Assembly: GCA_030654555.1 (NCBI GenBank) | Contig: JAURXG010000511.1 | Coordinates: forward strand, 1-12,918 | Origin: Aquabacterium sp. | Lineage (GTDB): Bacteria > Pseudomonadota > Gammaproteobacteria > Burkholderiales > Burkholderiaceae_C | Length of the DNA stretch: 12,918 nucleotides | Reading direction: 5' to 3' | The notes under the pieces: model-generated | What the model was told of the DNA's origin: nothing | The model's database searches: none | What the model saw: the letters and a program-made list of their open reading frames with translations, nothing else | Part shown: one piece after another, positions 8,001 through 12,918 of the stretch | Layout of the letters: every line of letters begins with the position of its first letter | Position numbering within the stretch: position 1 is the first letter of the stretch | Translations under genes and position numbers: made by a program

Positions 8001-9795
8001 GCTCAGCACGCTCACCGTGGTGGCCAGCTCGGGCGGCAGCGTGCTGGCGCAGCAGGCGCTGGCCGTGGCCGACGGCGCCACCTGTGCGGCCGGCCAGATC
8101 ATGGTCGATGGCAGCTGCACCCCGCTGGCCGTGCTCAACCTCGACCGCAGCCGCCTGAGCGTGGCCGAGACCTTCACGCTGTGGCTCAGCCAGGCCTGGA
8201 GCGGTGTCAGGTCGGCCGTGGTGAGCTTCGGCGACGGCATCAGCCAGCTGGTGGGCATCGGCAGCGACGGGCGCAGCGCGACCATCAGCCACAGCTACGC
8301 CAGCGCCGGCGACAAGACCCTCACCATCGGCTACAAGGACGACGGCGTGGCCGGCAGCCACCAGCCCCTGGCCACCGAGACCCTGGTGCTCAGTGTGGCG
8401 GCCACCCCGGTGGTGCCCGTCGCACCCGCGGCACCCACCATCAGCCAGGCGCTGCGGCAGGGCGACGGCAGCGTGCTCGTCAGCGGCACGGCCCCCGCCG
8501 GCGTGGGCGTGCGCATCACCTGGCCGGGCGGCGAGACCAGCAGCACGCTGGCCGATGCCGGCACCGGGGCCTGGGCCTTCGTCAGCAGCGCCCTCGGCCC
8601 TGCCGCCGGCCAGAGCGTGAGCGTGGCCGCCTACAACGCCAGCGGCAGCAGCGAGGCGGTGACCCAGGTCATCGCCGGCGACGTGGCGGTGGTGGCCCGC
8701 GGACGGCTGCCGCCCACCGGCATCACCACCGGCCAGTGTTTTGCCGCCGGCAGCAGTGCGCTGGTGGCCTGCAACAGCGCCGAGGCCGTGGCCTTGAGCG
8801 GCGCCGGCAAGCAGGACGGCATGCTGGGCGGCAGCCTGAGCTACAGCCTGCTGCCCAAGGCCGGTGGCGGCGCCCACGACAAGACCGATTGCGTGAAGGA
8901 CAACATCACCGGCCTGGTGTGGGAAGGCAAGCCCGCCAGCGGCCCGCGTGCGGCCAGTCTGAAGTACAGCAACTTCGACAGCACGGCCCGGCCGCAGGTC
9001 AACGGCACGCTGGCACCCACCCAGGCCCAGATCGACGCCGACAACAACACCGTGGGCTACGTGAAGTACGTCAACGGCATCGCGCTGTGCGGCTATTCCG
9101 ACTGGCGCCTGCCCACGCTCGACGAGTTGCAGGGCCTGATCGACTACAGCGTGGACCGGCCGGGCCCCACCATCGTGGCGGCGTGGTTCCCCAACACCCT
9201 GGGATCGGTTCCCTACGGCGATGGCACCTTCGGGTCACAGCCATACTGGTCGGCCACGGCGAACGCGCAGCATGCCTTCTACAGCGGCTCGACCGACTTC
9301 GGCTTCGCCATCCTCAGCCGCACCACCAACCGCAGCTCCGGCCTGGCCCTGCGCTTGGTGCGGTCGTCGGTGCAGCCGCTGGCCATTGCGGATCGGTACA
9401 CGCTGTCGAGCGATGGCAGCGAGGTGACCGATCGCCAGACCGGGCTGATCTGGCAGCGCTGCATCGTCGGCTATCGCTGGGACGGCAGCGGCTGCGCCGC
9501 GCTGAACCATCGCATCTACTTCTCGCACGAGGAGGCGCTGGCCCTGGCCAGGGATTCAGGCGGATGGCGGCTGCCCAACATCAAGGAACTGGTCAGCCTG
9601 AACGACTACAGCGAGGCCACCAACGCCACCAATCAGGTGATCTTCCCCGGCCGCTGGGGCACCTGGGCATCAACCCCGTCCATCACCTTCCAGACCGGCT
9701 GGGCGGGCTACGTGACCGGCCACGACGGCGGGGCAGCGGCCTGGATGCGCAGCAGCGCACAGAGCTCGGGACAGAGCGTGCGACTGGTGCGCTGA
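5032..9795 (+). CDS. Giant mosaic lipoprotein with tandem C-terminal DUF1566 (Lcl) domains
   Basis: A 1,587-residue envelope protein; no enzymatic function recognised. Seen in order: a long N-terminal segment, a hydrophobic stretch and lipobox LVAC with Cys48, so probable lipidation by Lgt/Lsp; six Gly then a Pro/Thr linker (PVTPPVTPP); a fibronectin-III-like domain (about 72-178); an unassigned, probably beta-rich region (about 180-870) with few Cys (385, 458); two acidic calcium-type loops DANGNG (874-879) and DPDGDG (902-907) as in thrombospondin-3 repeats; IPT/TIG-like (about 927-1010), PKD-like (about 1033-1120, VSFGDG) and Ig-like (about 1134-1220) modules; then two DUF1566/Lcl domains, GLVWEG 1294 / WRLPT 1358 / RLVR 1444 and GLIWQR 1471 / WRLPN 1512 / RLVR at the C-terminus. 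The ATG at 5032 was chosen because the signal peptide follows directly; its ribosome site is weak. The open frame reaching back to 3454 only shadows the ligase gene. A role in adhesion or surface binding is a guess from domain type. Confidence 0.88.
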   Translation: MSTRTAASIVTSPSLVARPGQHPAAASGWQRPLGRLAAGLACTLLVACGGGGGGDSPAAPVTPPVTPPVANLAPTQVRLVEVSSSAVGALNASWLPAADDRTPAAAMRYQVHVSTEAGFTTVADGPASTLRHDAVGNSSAQVTSGLQPGKTNYVRLVAIDGDGARTVSDALSLVVADQAATAVAGTTVQALEATQLAGIAADRITLQPGVAAPAVGSFVSSAEANGGLGFLRKVVGVSTANGSTTLQTRAAAVTEVVSELQLSSSFRMGSVPSAVGSRARSEGMAVAQARPGREREHHFSWPQSQLRYLAAVADAAPDKQALGHKSASAAGFQAGTGLTVQGSWAKVDGASRIEITEGGQGQSQLTLQITSNATPFTSSTAVGVCKVTLGAVRGYGTDSQPQALAVTLAPLVQVTTQSGGRVTRATQALNFSAGTGTATDAPYRVTATVYMDDAGDGCSGDDLSAAWRETIDFELEVFVTTDALPESEPADKVFEGSGDFKVHNSLVTTFSPRVSFDKTISGARLTHAKLLAQASPRVVQTLTIDATAQGSMDKTLEVITPRKFFKVYVTPAGLPIVISGVFRLDMRITGQVSGELHAIETLTLGYDDLQFGLELVNGEYRVISAAAPVYNFKAGGQGQAEADLQLRLLPSVELTGYEALTGKIVLDPYVNTEVGLQGHVQFEADVDFDQQQLDMAADADYRLTKTRLSAGLNAWMYADFTVWDQQLLVYPREADKADYTTYRKAEIIADTTLADLPVLQAFVPTGAGTVHPDDSRAIKVRLTASNVANPLFSLFGNLLPESFITWQRFTAPRIVAPIGVAAGSYRLLPDPQGDDSVAWVVLTAPGDYLARLGGYSSWGRWARQYAEVPLSASDANGNGILDQWEQRFGLTGASGEAIALADPDGDGLNNRQEWLAGSNPIVGDGQTRVIAVSPQSAIVGQQTLFRVTGVNLPLTALLSLTNAAESCYAPVEQSATGFSVLCTPGAAPGQLSTLTVVASSGGSVLAQQALAVADGATCAAGQIMVDGSCTPLAVLNLDRSRLSVAETFTLWLSQAWSGVRSAVVSFGDGISQLVGIGSDGRSATISHSYASAGDKTLTIGYKDDGVAGSHQPLATETLVLSVAATPVVPVAPAAPTISQALRQGDGSVLVSGTAPAGVGVRITWPGGETSSTLADAGTGAWAFVSSALGPAAGQSVSVAAYNASGSSEAVTQVIAGDVAVVARGRLPPTGITTGQCFAAGSSALVACNSAEAVALSGAGKQDGMLGGSLSYSLLPKAGGGAHDKTDCVKDNITGLVWEGKPASGPRAASLKYSNFDSTARPQVNGTLAPTQAQIDADNNTVGYVKYVNGIALCGYSDWRLPTLDELQGLIDYSVDRPGPTIVAAWFPNTLGSVPYGDGTFGSQPYWSATANAQHAFYSGSTDFGFAILSRTTNRSSGLALRLVRSSVQPLAIADRYTLSSDGSEVTDRQTGLIWQRCIVGYRWDGSGCAALNHRIYFSHEEALALARDSGGWRLPNIKELVSLNDYSEATNATNQVIFPGRWGTWASTPSITFQTGWAGYVTGHDGGAAAWMRSSAQSSGQSVRLVR

Positions 9796-9817
9796 CCGTC
9801 CGCCCGCTGGCTCGATG

Positions 9818-9840
9818 CCGCGGCCCGCAGCGCACCGCGG
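9818..9840. terminator. Possible bidirectional hairpin between convergent genes
   Basis: CCGCGG at 9818-9823 and again at 9835-9840 can pair (6-bp GC stem, 11-nt loop) in the 47-nt gap between the lipoprotein gene and the leftward yffB-like gene. There is no U-tract on either strand, so it is at best a weak or factor-assisted terminator, and such hairpins arise easily by chance at this GC content. Confidence 0.25.
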
Positions 9841-9842
9841 GT

Positions 9843-10193
9843 TCAGAGCCGCGCGGCGAAGTCCTCGGCGTCGAATCCGACGGTGAAGCGGCCGTCGGGC
9901 CAGGCGACCACCGGCCGCTTGATCACGCTGGCCTGCGCCAGCATCAGCGCGCGGGCGCTGGCGGCATCCACCACCGCGGCCTTGGCCGGCTCGTCGAGCT
10001 TGCGCCAGGTGGTGCCTTGCCGGTTGAGCAGGCGCTCCCAGCCCAGCGCGGCGATCCACGCGTCCAGCGCGTCGGGCGGCACGCCGGCCTTCTTGAAGTC
10101 GTGGAACTGCAGGTCGGCGCCGCGCCCGGCCAGCCAGGTGCGGGCGCGCTTGACGGTGTCGCAGTTCGGGATGCCGTAGACGATCAGCGGCAT
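9843..10193 (-). CDS. yffB: YffB/ArsC-family thioredoxin-fold protein (Spx/MgsR-like reductase)
   Basis: A 116-residue cytosolic protein of the ArsC/Spx family (PF03960) that closely resembles Escherichia coli YffB from memory: YGIPNCDT near the N-terminus, FHDFKK, LGWERLLNRQGTTWRKLD in the middle, DAASARALM, and IKRPVV toward the C-terminus. Cys11 in NCDT is the only candidate redox Cys in the active loop, with no CxxC pair; the KRP arginine is conserved as in glutaredoxin-dependent arsenate reductases. E. coli YffB is known as a likely glutathione-dependent thiol reductase, and true arsenate reduction is not implied. I chose the ATG at 10193 because homologues begin there; an in-frame ATG at 10211 would add six residues and overlap the upstream gene, and longer extensions are implausible. 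It starts 4 nt after the stop of the BamE-like lipoprotein gene, so the two are probably translated from one message. Confidence 0.92.
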   Translation of the reverse strand: MPLIVYGIPNCDTVKRARTWLAGRGADLQFHDFKKAGVPPDALDAWIAALGWERLLNRQGTTWRKLDEPAKAAVVDAASARALMLAQASVIKRPVVAWPDGRFTVGFDAEDFAARL

Positions 10194-10197
10194 GGCG

Positions 10198-10701
10198 TCA
10201 GTTGTCGGCATCGCAGCGCGGATCGGGCAGGTACGAGGCACCGCCGCGCACCCGGCCTTCGGCGATGAAGGTGATGCGCACCCACTCGCAGTCGTAGGTC
10301 TCGAAGCGCCACGACCAGGTCTGCCGGTCCATGTACTCGCCCGCCTTGTCGGCCGGCCGGCCCAGCAGGCGCAGCACCTCGTCGCGCGACATGCCGTGGC
10401 GCACCTTGGCAAAGTTCTCGCGGGTCAGCGCCTGCTGCACCGCGACGACCCTCCCGCTGGCGTCCAGGTCGACCATCCAGGTGACGCGGCCATAGGGGCC
10501 CTTGGCGTACTCCACGCGCTGGACGCCGCCTTCCAGCGCATAGCGCCCGGTGGGGGTGCCCATCGTGGCCAGCATGTCGGCCTCGGTCTGGCCCGGCTGG
10601 GCCAGCGGCGGCTTCATGACGGCACAGGCCGACAGCAACAGGGCGGGCAACAGGCCGGCGAGGGTGCGTGCGAGCAGGGACTTGGCGGCGGTCGAGACCA
10701 T
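10198..10701 (-). CDS. Small lipoprotein with two BamE/SmpA-like units
   Basis: A 167-residue predicted outer-membrane lipoprotein: signal peptide with a hydrophobic core and lipobox LSAC (Cys26). The mature part has the pattern of the BamE/SmpA-OmlA family twice: PGQTEADMLATMGTPTGRY (about 36-54) with a following strand pair VEYAKG...VTWMVDLD...VVAVQQ, and VRHGMSRDEVLRLLGRP (100-116) with WSWRF...VRITFIAEGRV. Each unit is helix-turn-G-x-P then strands, so it looks like an internal duplication. The ATG at 10701 is supported by GGAG 6 nt upstream and by the signal peptide starting immediately after it; the longer open frame to 10827 adds an unlikely N-terminus. BamE itself is a Bam-complex accessory, but this protein is longer and duplicated, so a BAM role is not claimed. 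It probably shares a transcript with the yffB-like gene. Confidence 0.85.
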   Translation of the reverse strand: MVSTAAKSLLARTLAGLLPALLLSACAVMKPPLAQPGQTEADMLATMGTPTGRYALEGGVQRVEYAKGPYGRVTWMVDLDASGRVVAVQQALTRENFAKVRHGMSRDEVLRLLGRPADKAGEYMDRQTWSWRFETYDCEWVRITFIAEGRVRGGASYLPDPRCDADN

Positions 10702-10707
10702 GGCGGG

Positions 10708-10711
10708 CTCC
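10708..10711 (-). promoter_or_regulatory. Ribosome binding site fixing the BamE-like lipoprotein start
   Basis: GGAG on the minus strand (CTCC at 10708-10711), 6 nt before the ATG at 10701. It selects this start over the in-frame upstream ATG at 10827. The 160-nt gap behind it, up to 10861, should hold this gene's promoter, but I see no convincing -35/-10 elements. Confidence 0.6.
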
Positions 10712-10861
10712 GGCTGATTGGGCTTGGGCGGGTGCAATCGGGGGTTCATGCCCGACATCATCGCCCATCGTGCCGGCCGGCAAGCCACCGGGGTCGACCG
10801 GTCTGCCTCGGTGGTCGGGCGGCGCATCCGGCCGCATCCGCGGATCGGCGCCTGCCGGCGA

Positions 10862-11683
10862 TCAGGTGGCCGCCATCGCCGCCTGCGCGGCCCGCACCTC
10901 CACCCGCACCTGCTCGGTCAGCTCGGCCTTCAGCTCGGCGAAGGCCGGCGTGGTCTTCACCGAGTAGTGACGTGGATGCGCCAGCGGCACCGCGCGGTCG
11001 AGCTTGATGCGGCCGGGTCGCGCGCTCATCACCACCACGCGGCTGCCCATGAACACCGCTTCGTCGATGTCGTGGGTGACGAACAGCACGGTCTTCTTCT
11101 CGGCCTCCCAGATGCCCAGCAGCAGTTCCTGCATCAGCTCGCGCGTCTGGTGGTCCAGCGCGCCGAAAGGCTCGTCCATCAGCAGCATGCGCGGGCCGTT
11201 GGCCAGTGCACGGGCGATCGCCACGCGCTGCTGCATGCCGCCCGAGAGCTGCTTGGGAAAATGGTGCTCGAAGCCGCGCAGCCCCACCTGATGGATGAAG
11301 GCGCCGGCCTGCTCCAGCTGCTGGGCGCGTGGCAGGCCACGCTCGCGCAGGCCGAAGCAGACGTTCTCCTGCACCGTCAGCCAGGGAAACAGCGTGTAGC
11401 TCTGGAACACCATGCCGCGGTCGGCGCCCGGGCCGCGGATGCGTGCGCCGTCGAGCAGCACCTCGCCGCCGGTCTGCACGTCCAGCCCGGCGACGATGCG
11501 CAGCAGCGTGCTCTTGCCGCAGCCGCTGGGGCCGAGGATGGTGACGAAGTCGTTTTCGGCCACGTCCAGGTCGGTGGCCTGCAGCGCCACCGTCGGCGCG
11601 CCGCCTGACTGCGACGGAAAGCTGCGCGAGACACCACGCACCTGCAGGATGGCTTCAGGGAGGGTTTCGGCCATGGTGCTCAT
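10862..11683 (-). CDS. ABC transporter ATP-binding protein (SsuB/TauB/NrtD type)
   Basis: The cytoplasmic ATPase subunit, 273 residues, of an importer of the nitrate/sulfonate/taurine class. All motifs are intact: Walker A GPSGCGKST (51-59), Q-loop Gln94 in MVFQS, signature LSGGMQQR (146-153), Walker B MLLMDEPFGALD (166-177) and H-loop His204 in VTHDIDEA. The Q-loop neighbourhood LFPWLTVQENV and the EPFGALDHQTR segment are typical of SsuB/TauB-like ATPases. The ATG at 11683 overlaps the TGA of the permease gene by 4 bp (ATGA), a translational-coupling arrangement; a second in-frame ATG lies at 11674. The frame is open well upstream through the permease gene, but that part is out-of-frame noise. 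The C-terminal 60 or so residues are Ala/Glu-rich and lack a recognised regulatory domain. The transported substrate is not determined by this subunit. Confidence 0.96.
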   Translation of the reverse strand: MSTMAETLPEAILQVRGVSRSFPSQSGGAPTVALQATDLDVAENDFVTILGPSGCGKSTLLRIVAGLDVQTGGEVLLDGARIRGPGADRGMVFQSYTLFPWLTVQENVCFGLRERGLPRAQQLEQAGAFIHQVGLRGFEHHFPKQLSGGMQQRVAIARALANGPRMLLMDEPFGALDHQTRELMQELLLGIWEAEKKTVLFVTHDIDEAVFMGSRVVVMSARPGRIKLDRAVPLAHPRHYSVKTTPAFAELKAELTEQVRVEVRAAQAAMAAT

Positions 11684-12459
11684 CTGCCCAGTTGCGCCCA
11701 GGGGAACAGGCGCCGGTTGAAGGCCTTGAAGGCCATGTCGCTGACCAGCCCGATCACGCCGATGACGATGATGCCGAAGATGATCTGGTCGGTGGCCAGC
11801 AGCGCCTGGCTGTCGGTGATCATGTGGCCGATGCCGCTGGAGGCGCCGATCAGCTCGGCGACGATCACGTAGGTCCAGGCCCAGCCCAGCACCATGCGCA
11901 GGATCTCGGCGATCTCGGGCGCGGCGCCGGGGATCAGCACCCGCTTGACCAGGCTGGCGTCGCTGCTGCCCAGCGTGTAGGCGGCTTCGACCAGGTCGCG
12001 CCGGGTGTTGCCCACCACCACCGCGATCATCAGCACCAGCTGGAAGAAGCTGCCGATGAAGATCACCGCCAGCTTCTGCGCCTCGCCGATGCCGGCCCAC
12101 AGGATCAGCAGCGGGATGAAGGCGCTGGCCGGCAGATAACGCGCAAACGACACGAACGGTTCGAAGAAGGCCTCGACCGGCTTCCAGGCGCCCATCGCCA
12201 CGCCCAGCGGCAAGGCCAGCACGGCGGCGATGGCAAAGCCGCCCAGCACCCGCCACACCGTCATGGCTATGTCGGTGGCGAAACCCATCTCGGTGAGCAG
12301 CGTGTAGCCGCTGCGCACCATCGTGATCGGGTCGGCCAGGAAGGTCTTCTGCACGAAGCCGCCCAGCGTGGCCACCGCCCACACGGCGAAGAACAGCACG
12401 AAGAAGGCGATGCCGAGCACGATGCGCGTGCCCGGTGCCACCGGGGTGAGCGGCTTCAT
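11680..12459 (-). CDS. ABC transporter permease (SsuC/TauC type, BPD_transp_1)
   Basis: A 259-residue inner-membrane permease, the usual length for TauC/SsuC proteins. Seen: an N-terminal transmembrane segment (about 13-33), further hydrophobic segments near 71-92, 111-125, 129-150, 188-206 and 225-245, and the cytoplasmic EAA loop that docks on the ATPase (EAAYTLG at 158-164, then LIPGAAPEI at 175-183). The start is ATG at 12459 with a G-rich stretch (six G, 12465-12470) 5 nt upstream, a weak ribosome site. It sits between the binding-protein gene (91-nt gap with two hairpins) and the ATPase gene (4-bp overlap), so the three genes form one leftward operon and encode one importer. Likely substrates of the family are sulfonates, taurine, nitrate or pyrimidine precursors; which one is unknown here. 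Confidence 0.95.
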   Translation of the reverse strand: MKPLTPVAPGTRIVLGIAFFVLFFAVWAVATLGGFVQKTFLADPITMVRSGYTLLTEMGFATDIAMTVWRVLGGFAIAAVLALPLGVAMGAWKPVEAFFEPFVSFARYLPASAFIPLLILWAGIGEAQKLAVIFIGSFFQLVLMIAVVVGNTRRDLVEAAYTLGSSDASLVKRVLIPGAAPEIAEILRMVLGWAWTYVIVAELIGASSGIGHMITDSQALLATDQIIFGIIVIGVIGLVSDMAFKAFNRRLFPWAQLGR

Positions 12460-12491
12460 GAGAGCCCCCCGGCCGACGGGTACGTCGTCCG

Positions 12492-12529
12492 ACCCCCCGA
12501 GGGGGTGCGGGCCGGCTTGGGGCGGCCCG
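12492..12529. repeat. Double GC-rich hairpin between binding-protein and permease genes (REP-like candidate)
   Basis: Two adjacent dyads: ACCCCC-CGA-GGGGGT (12492-12506; 6-bp stem, 3-nt loop) and CGGGCCG (12508-12514) paired with CGGCCCG (12523-12529) around an 8-nt loop GCTTGGGG. They fill the middle of the 91-nt gap inside the ABC operon. From memory, similar C-run/G-run plus GGCTTGGGG elements recur between genes in Comamonadaceae-like genomes, which I could not check. Two roles fit: a dispersed palindromic repeat, or an mRNA structure that protects the binding-protein message and lowers permease/ATPase expression. There is no U-tract, so it is not a classical terminator. Confidence 0.5.
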
Positions 12530-12550
12530 GCGCTCGACCCGCGGCGCGCA

Positions 12551-12918
12551 TCACTTGATGAAGCGGGTGTCGGCCAGCTTGGTCAGATCGGGGATCTGCT
12601 TGATGATGCCGGCCTCCAGCAGCAGGCCGGCGGCCTCCTTGCTGAACTCGGCATGCTCGCCGGCGAAGAACTTCTGGTTCGCCTCGCGATCCTGCCAGCG
12701 CAGGTAGGCCTGGCTCTTCTCGAAGGCCTCGCCGCTCTGCTTGACGTCGGTGCCCATGATCTCGAAGCTCTTCTTCGGCTCGGCCTTGATCATCGCCAGC
12801 GCATCGAAGTAGCCGTCGGCCAGCGCCTTGGCCGCCTTGGGGTTCTCGGCCAGGAACTTGGGCGTGCAGCCGAAGGTATCCATCACCATCGGGTAGTCCA
12901 GCGTGGTGGCGATGATCT
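12551..12918 (-). CDS. ABC transporter substrate-binding protein, C-terminal part (cut by right window edge)
   Basis: The last 121 residues of a periplasmic binding protein; the frame is open to the right edge, so the start and signal peptide are outside. Seen: DYPMVMDTFGCTPKFLAENP, then KALADGYFDALAMIKAEPKK, a pattern of the NMT1/SsuA-TauA-like (nitrate/sulfonate/pyrimidine-precursor) binding-protein family, in which a helix after F-L-A-x-N-P carries the aspartate/tyrosine-rich segment. The ATG at 12889 is internal, not a start. Gene order binding protein, permease, ATPase on one strand matches the Ssu/Tau/Nrt layout. The ligand-specifying N-terminal lobe is missing, so the substrate cannot be named. 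The single Cys in this part (GCTPKF) is not a lipobox. Confidence 0.9.
   Translation of the reverse strand, partial: IIATTLDYPMVMDTFGCTPKFLAENPKAAKALADGYFDALAMIKAEPKKSFEIMGTDVKQSGEAFEKSQAYLRWQDREANQKFFAGEHAEFSKEAAGLLLEAGIIKQIPDLTKLADTRFIK

Noticed and set aside
5281..8877. 1,198-residue open frame on the minus strand opposite the lipoprotein
   Set aside because: Low-complexity Ala/Gly/His/Gln/Arg translation, mirrored against a gene with clear domains. High third-position GC keeps the antisense frame open.
9843..10193. Calling the yffB-like gene an arsenate reductase (arsC)
   Set aside because: The GTTWRKLD and DAASA segments match YffB rather than ArsC, and there is no ars operon nearby.
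7197..10268. 1,023-residue open frame on the plus strand
   Set aside because: Off-frame reading of the lipoprotein gene that runs on antisense to the yffB-like gene, with an Arg/Gly/Gln-rich translation and no domain.
10194..10412. Longer N-terminus for the yffB-like gene
   Set aside because: The extra residues are Arg/Cys-rich noise overlapping the lipoprotein gene, and the family begins with the strand YGIPNC.
11684..12382. N-terminal extension of the ATPase frame to 506 residues
   Set aside because: This segment overlaps the permease in another frame and is low-complexity. The ATG at 11683 with the ATGA overlap is the sensible start.

Overview
The window is about 13 kb of very GC-rich DNA with strong G/C preference at third codon positions, so spurious antisense and off-frame ORFs are everywhere. 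The genes (YffB-type reductase, BamE-like lipoprotein, DUF1566 lipoprotein, SsuABC/TauABC-type transporter, many acyl-CoA dehydrogenases) and the base composition suggest a betaproteobacterium of the order Burkholderiales (Rubrivivax/Leptothrix/Comamonadaceae-like). This is an inference from style and content, not a search result.

Region 1 (1-4804) is a carboxylic-acid/acyl-CoA catabolic locus. Three acyl-CoA dehydrogenase (ACAD) genes read leftwards (3024 to 1813, 1810 to 686, 594 to beyond the left edge). The first two are 2 bp apart and look like the large and small subunits of a heteromeric ACAD of the pimeloyl-CoA dehydrogenase/FadE28-FadE29 type. The third begins an ordinary ACAD. An AMP-forming acyl-CoA ligase is transcribed divergently from a 178-bp intergenic region that holds a perfect 7-bp inverted repeat, a candidate operator. 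The plausible logic is that the ligase makes the CoA thioester and the dehydrogenases introduce 2,3-double bonds. The substrate cannot be read from sequence.

Region 2 (5032-9795) is one gene for a mosaic lipoprotein of about 1,587 residues. It has a lipobox, Gly and Pro/Thr linker, fibronectin-III-like domain, about 690 residues that I cannot assign, two DxDxDG calcium-type repeats, IPT/PKD/Ig-like modules and two tandem DUF1566 (Lcl C-terminal) domains. It is the least explained gene here.

Region 3 (9843-10701), facing it, holds a BamE-like small lipoprotein and, 4 bp downstream, a YffB/ArsC-family thioredoxin-fold protein. Both read leftwards.

Region 4 (10862-12918) is a leftward ABC importer operon: substrate-binding protein (its start is off the right edge), permease and ATPase. 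The last two overlap by 4 bp (ATGA). The binding-protein/permease gap carries two adjacent GC-rich hairpins that may be a dispersed palindromic repeat.

No RNA gene, CRISPR array, insertion sequence or phage gene was seen, and no stretch over 300 bases lacks a gene. No clear new multi-gene system is visible. The best leads are the mosaic lipoprotein with its unassigned middle, and the heteromeric ACAD plus divergent ligase module.
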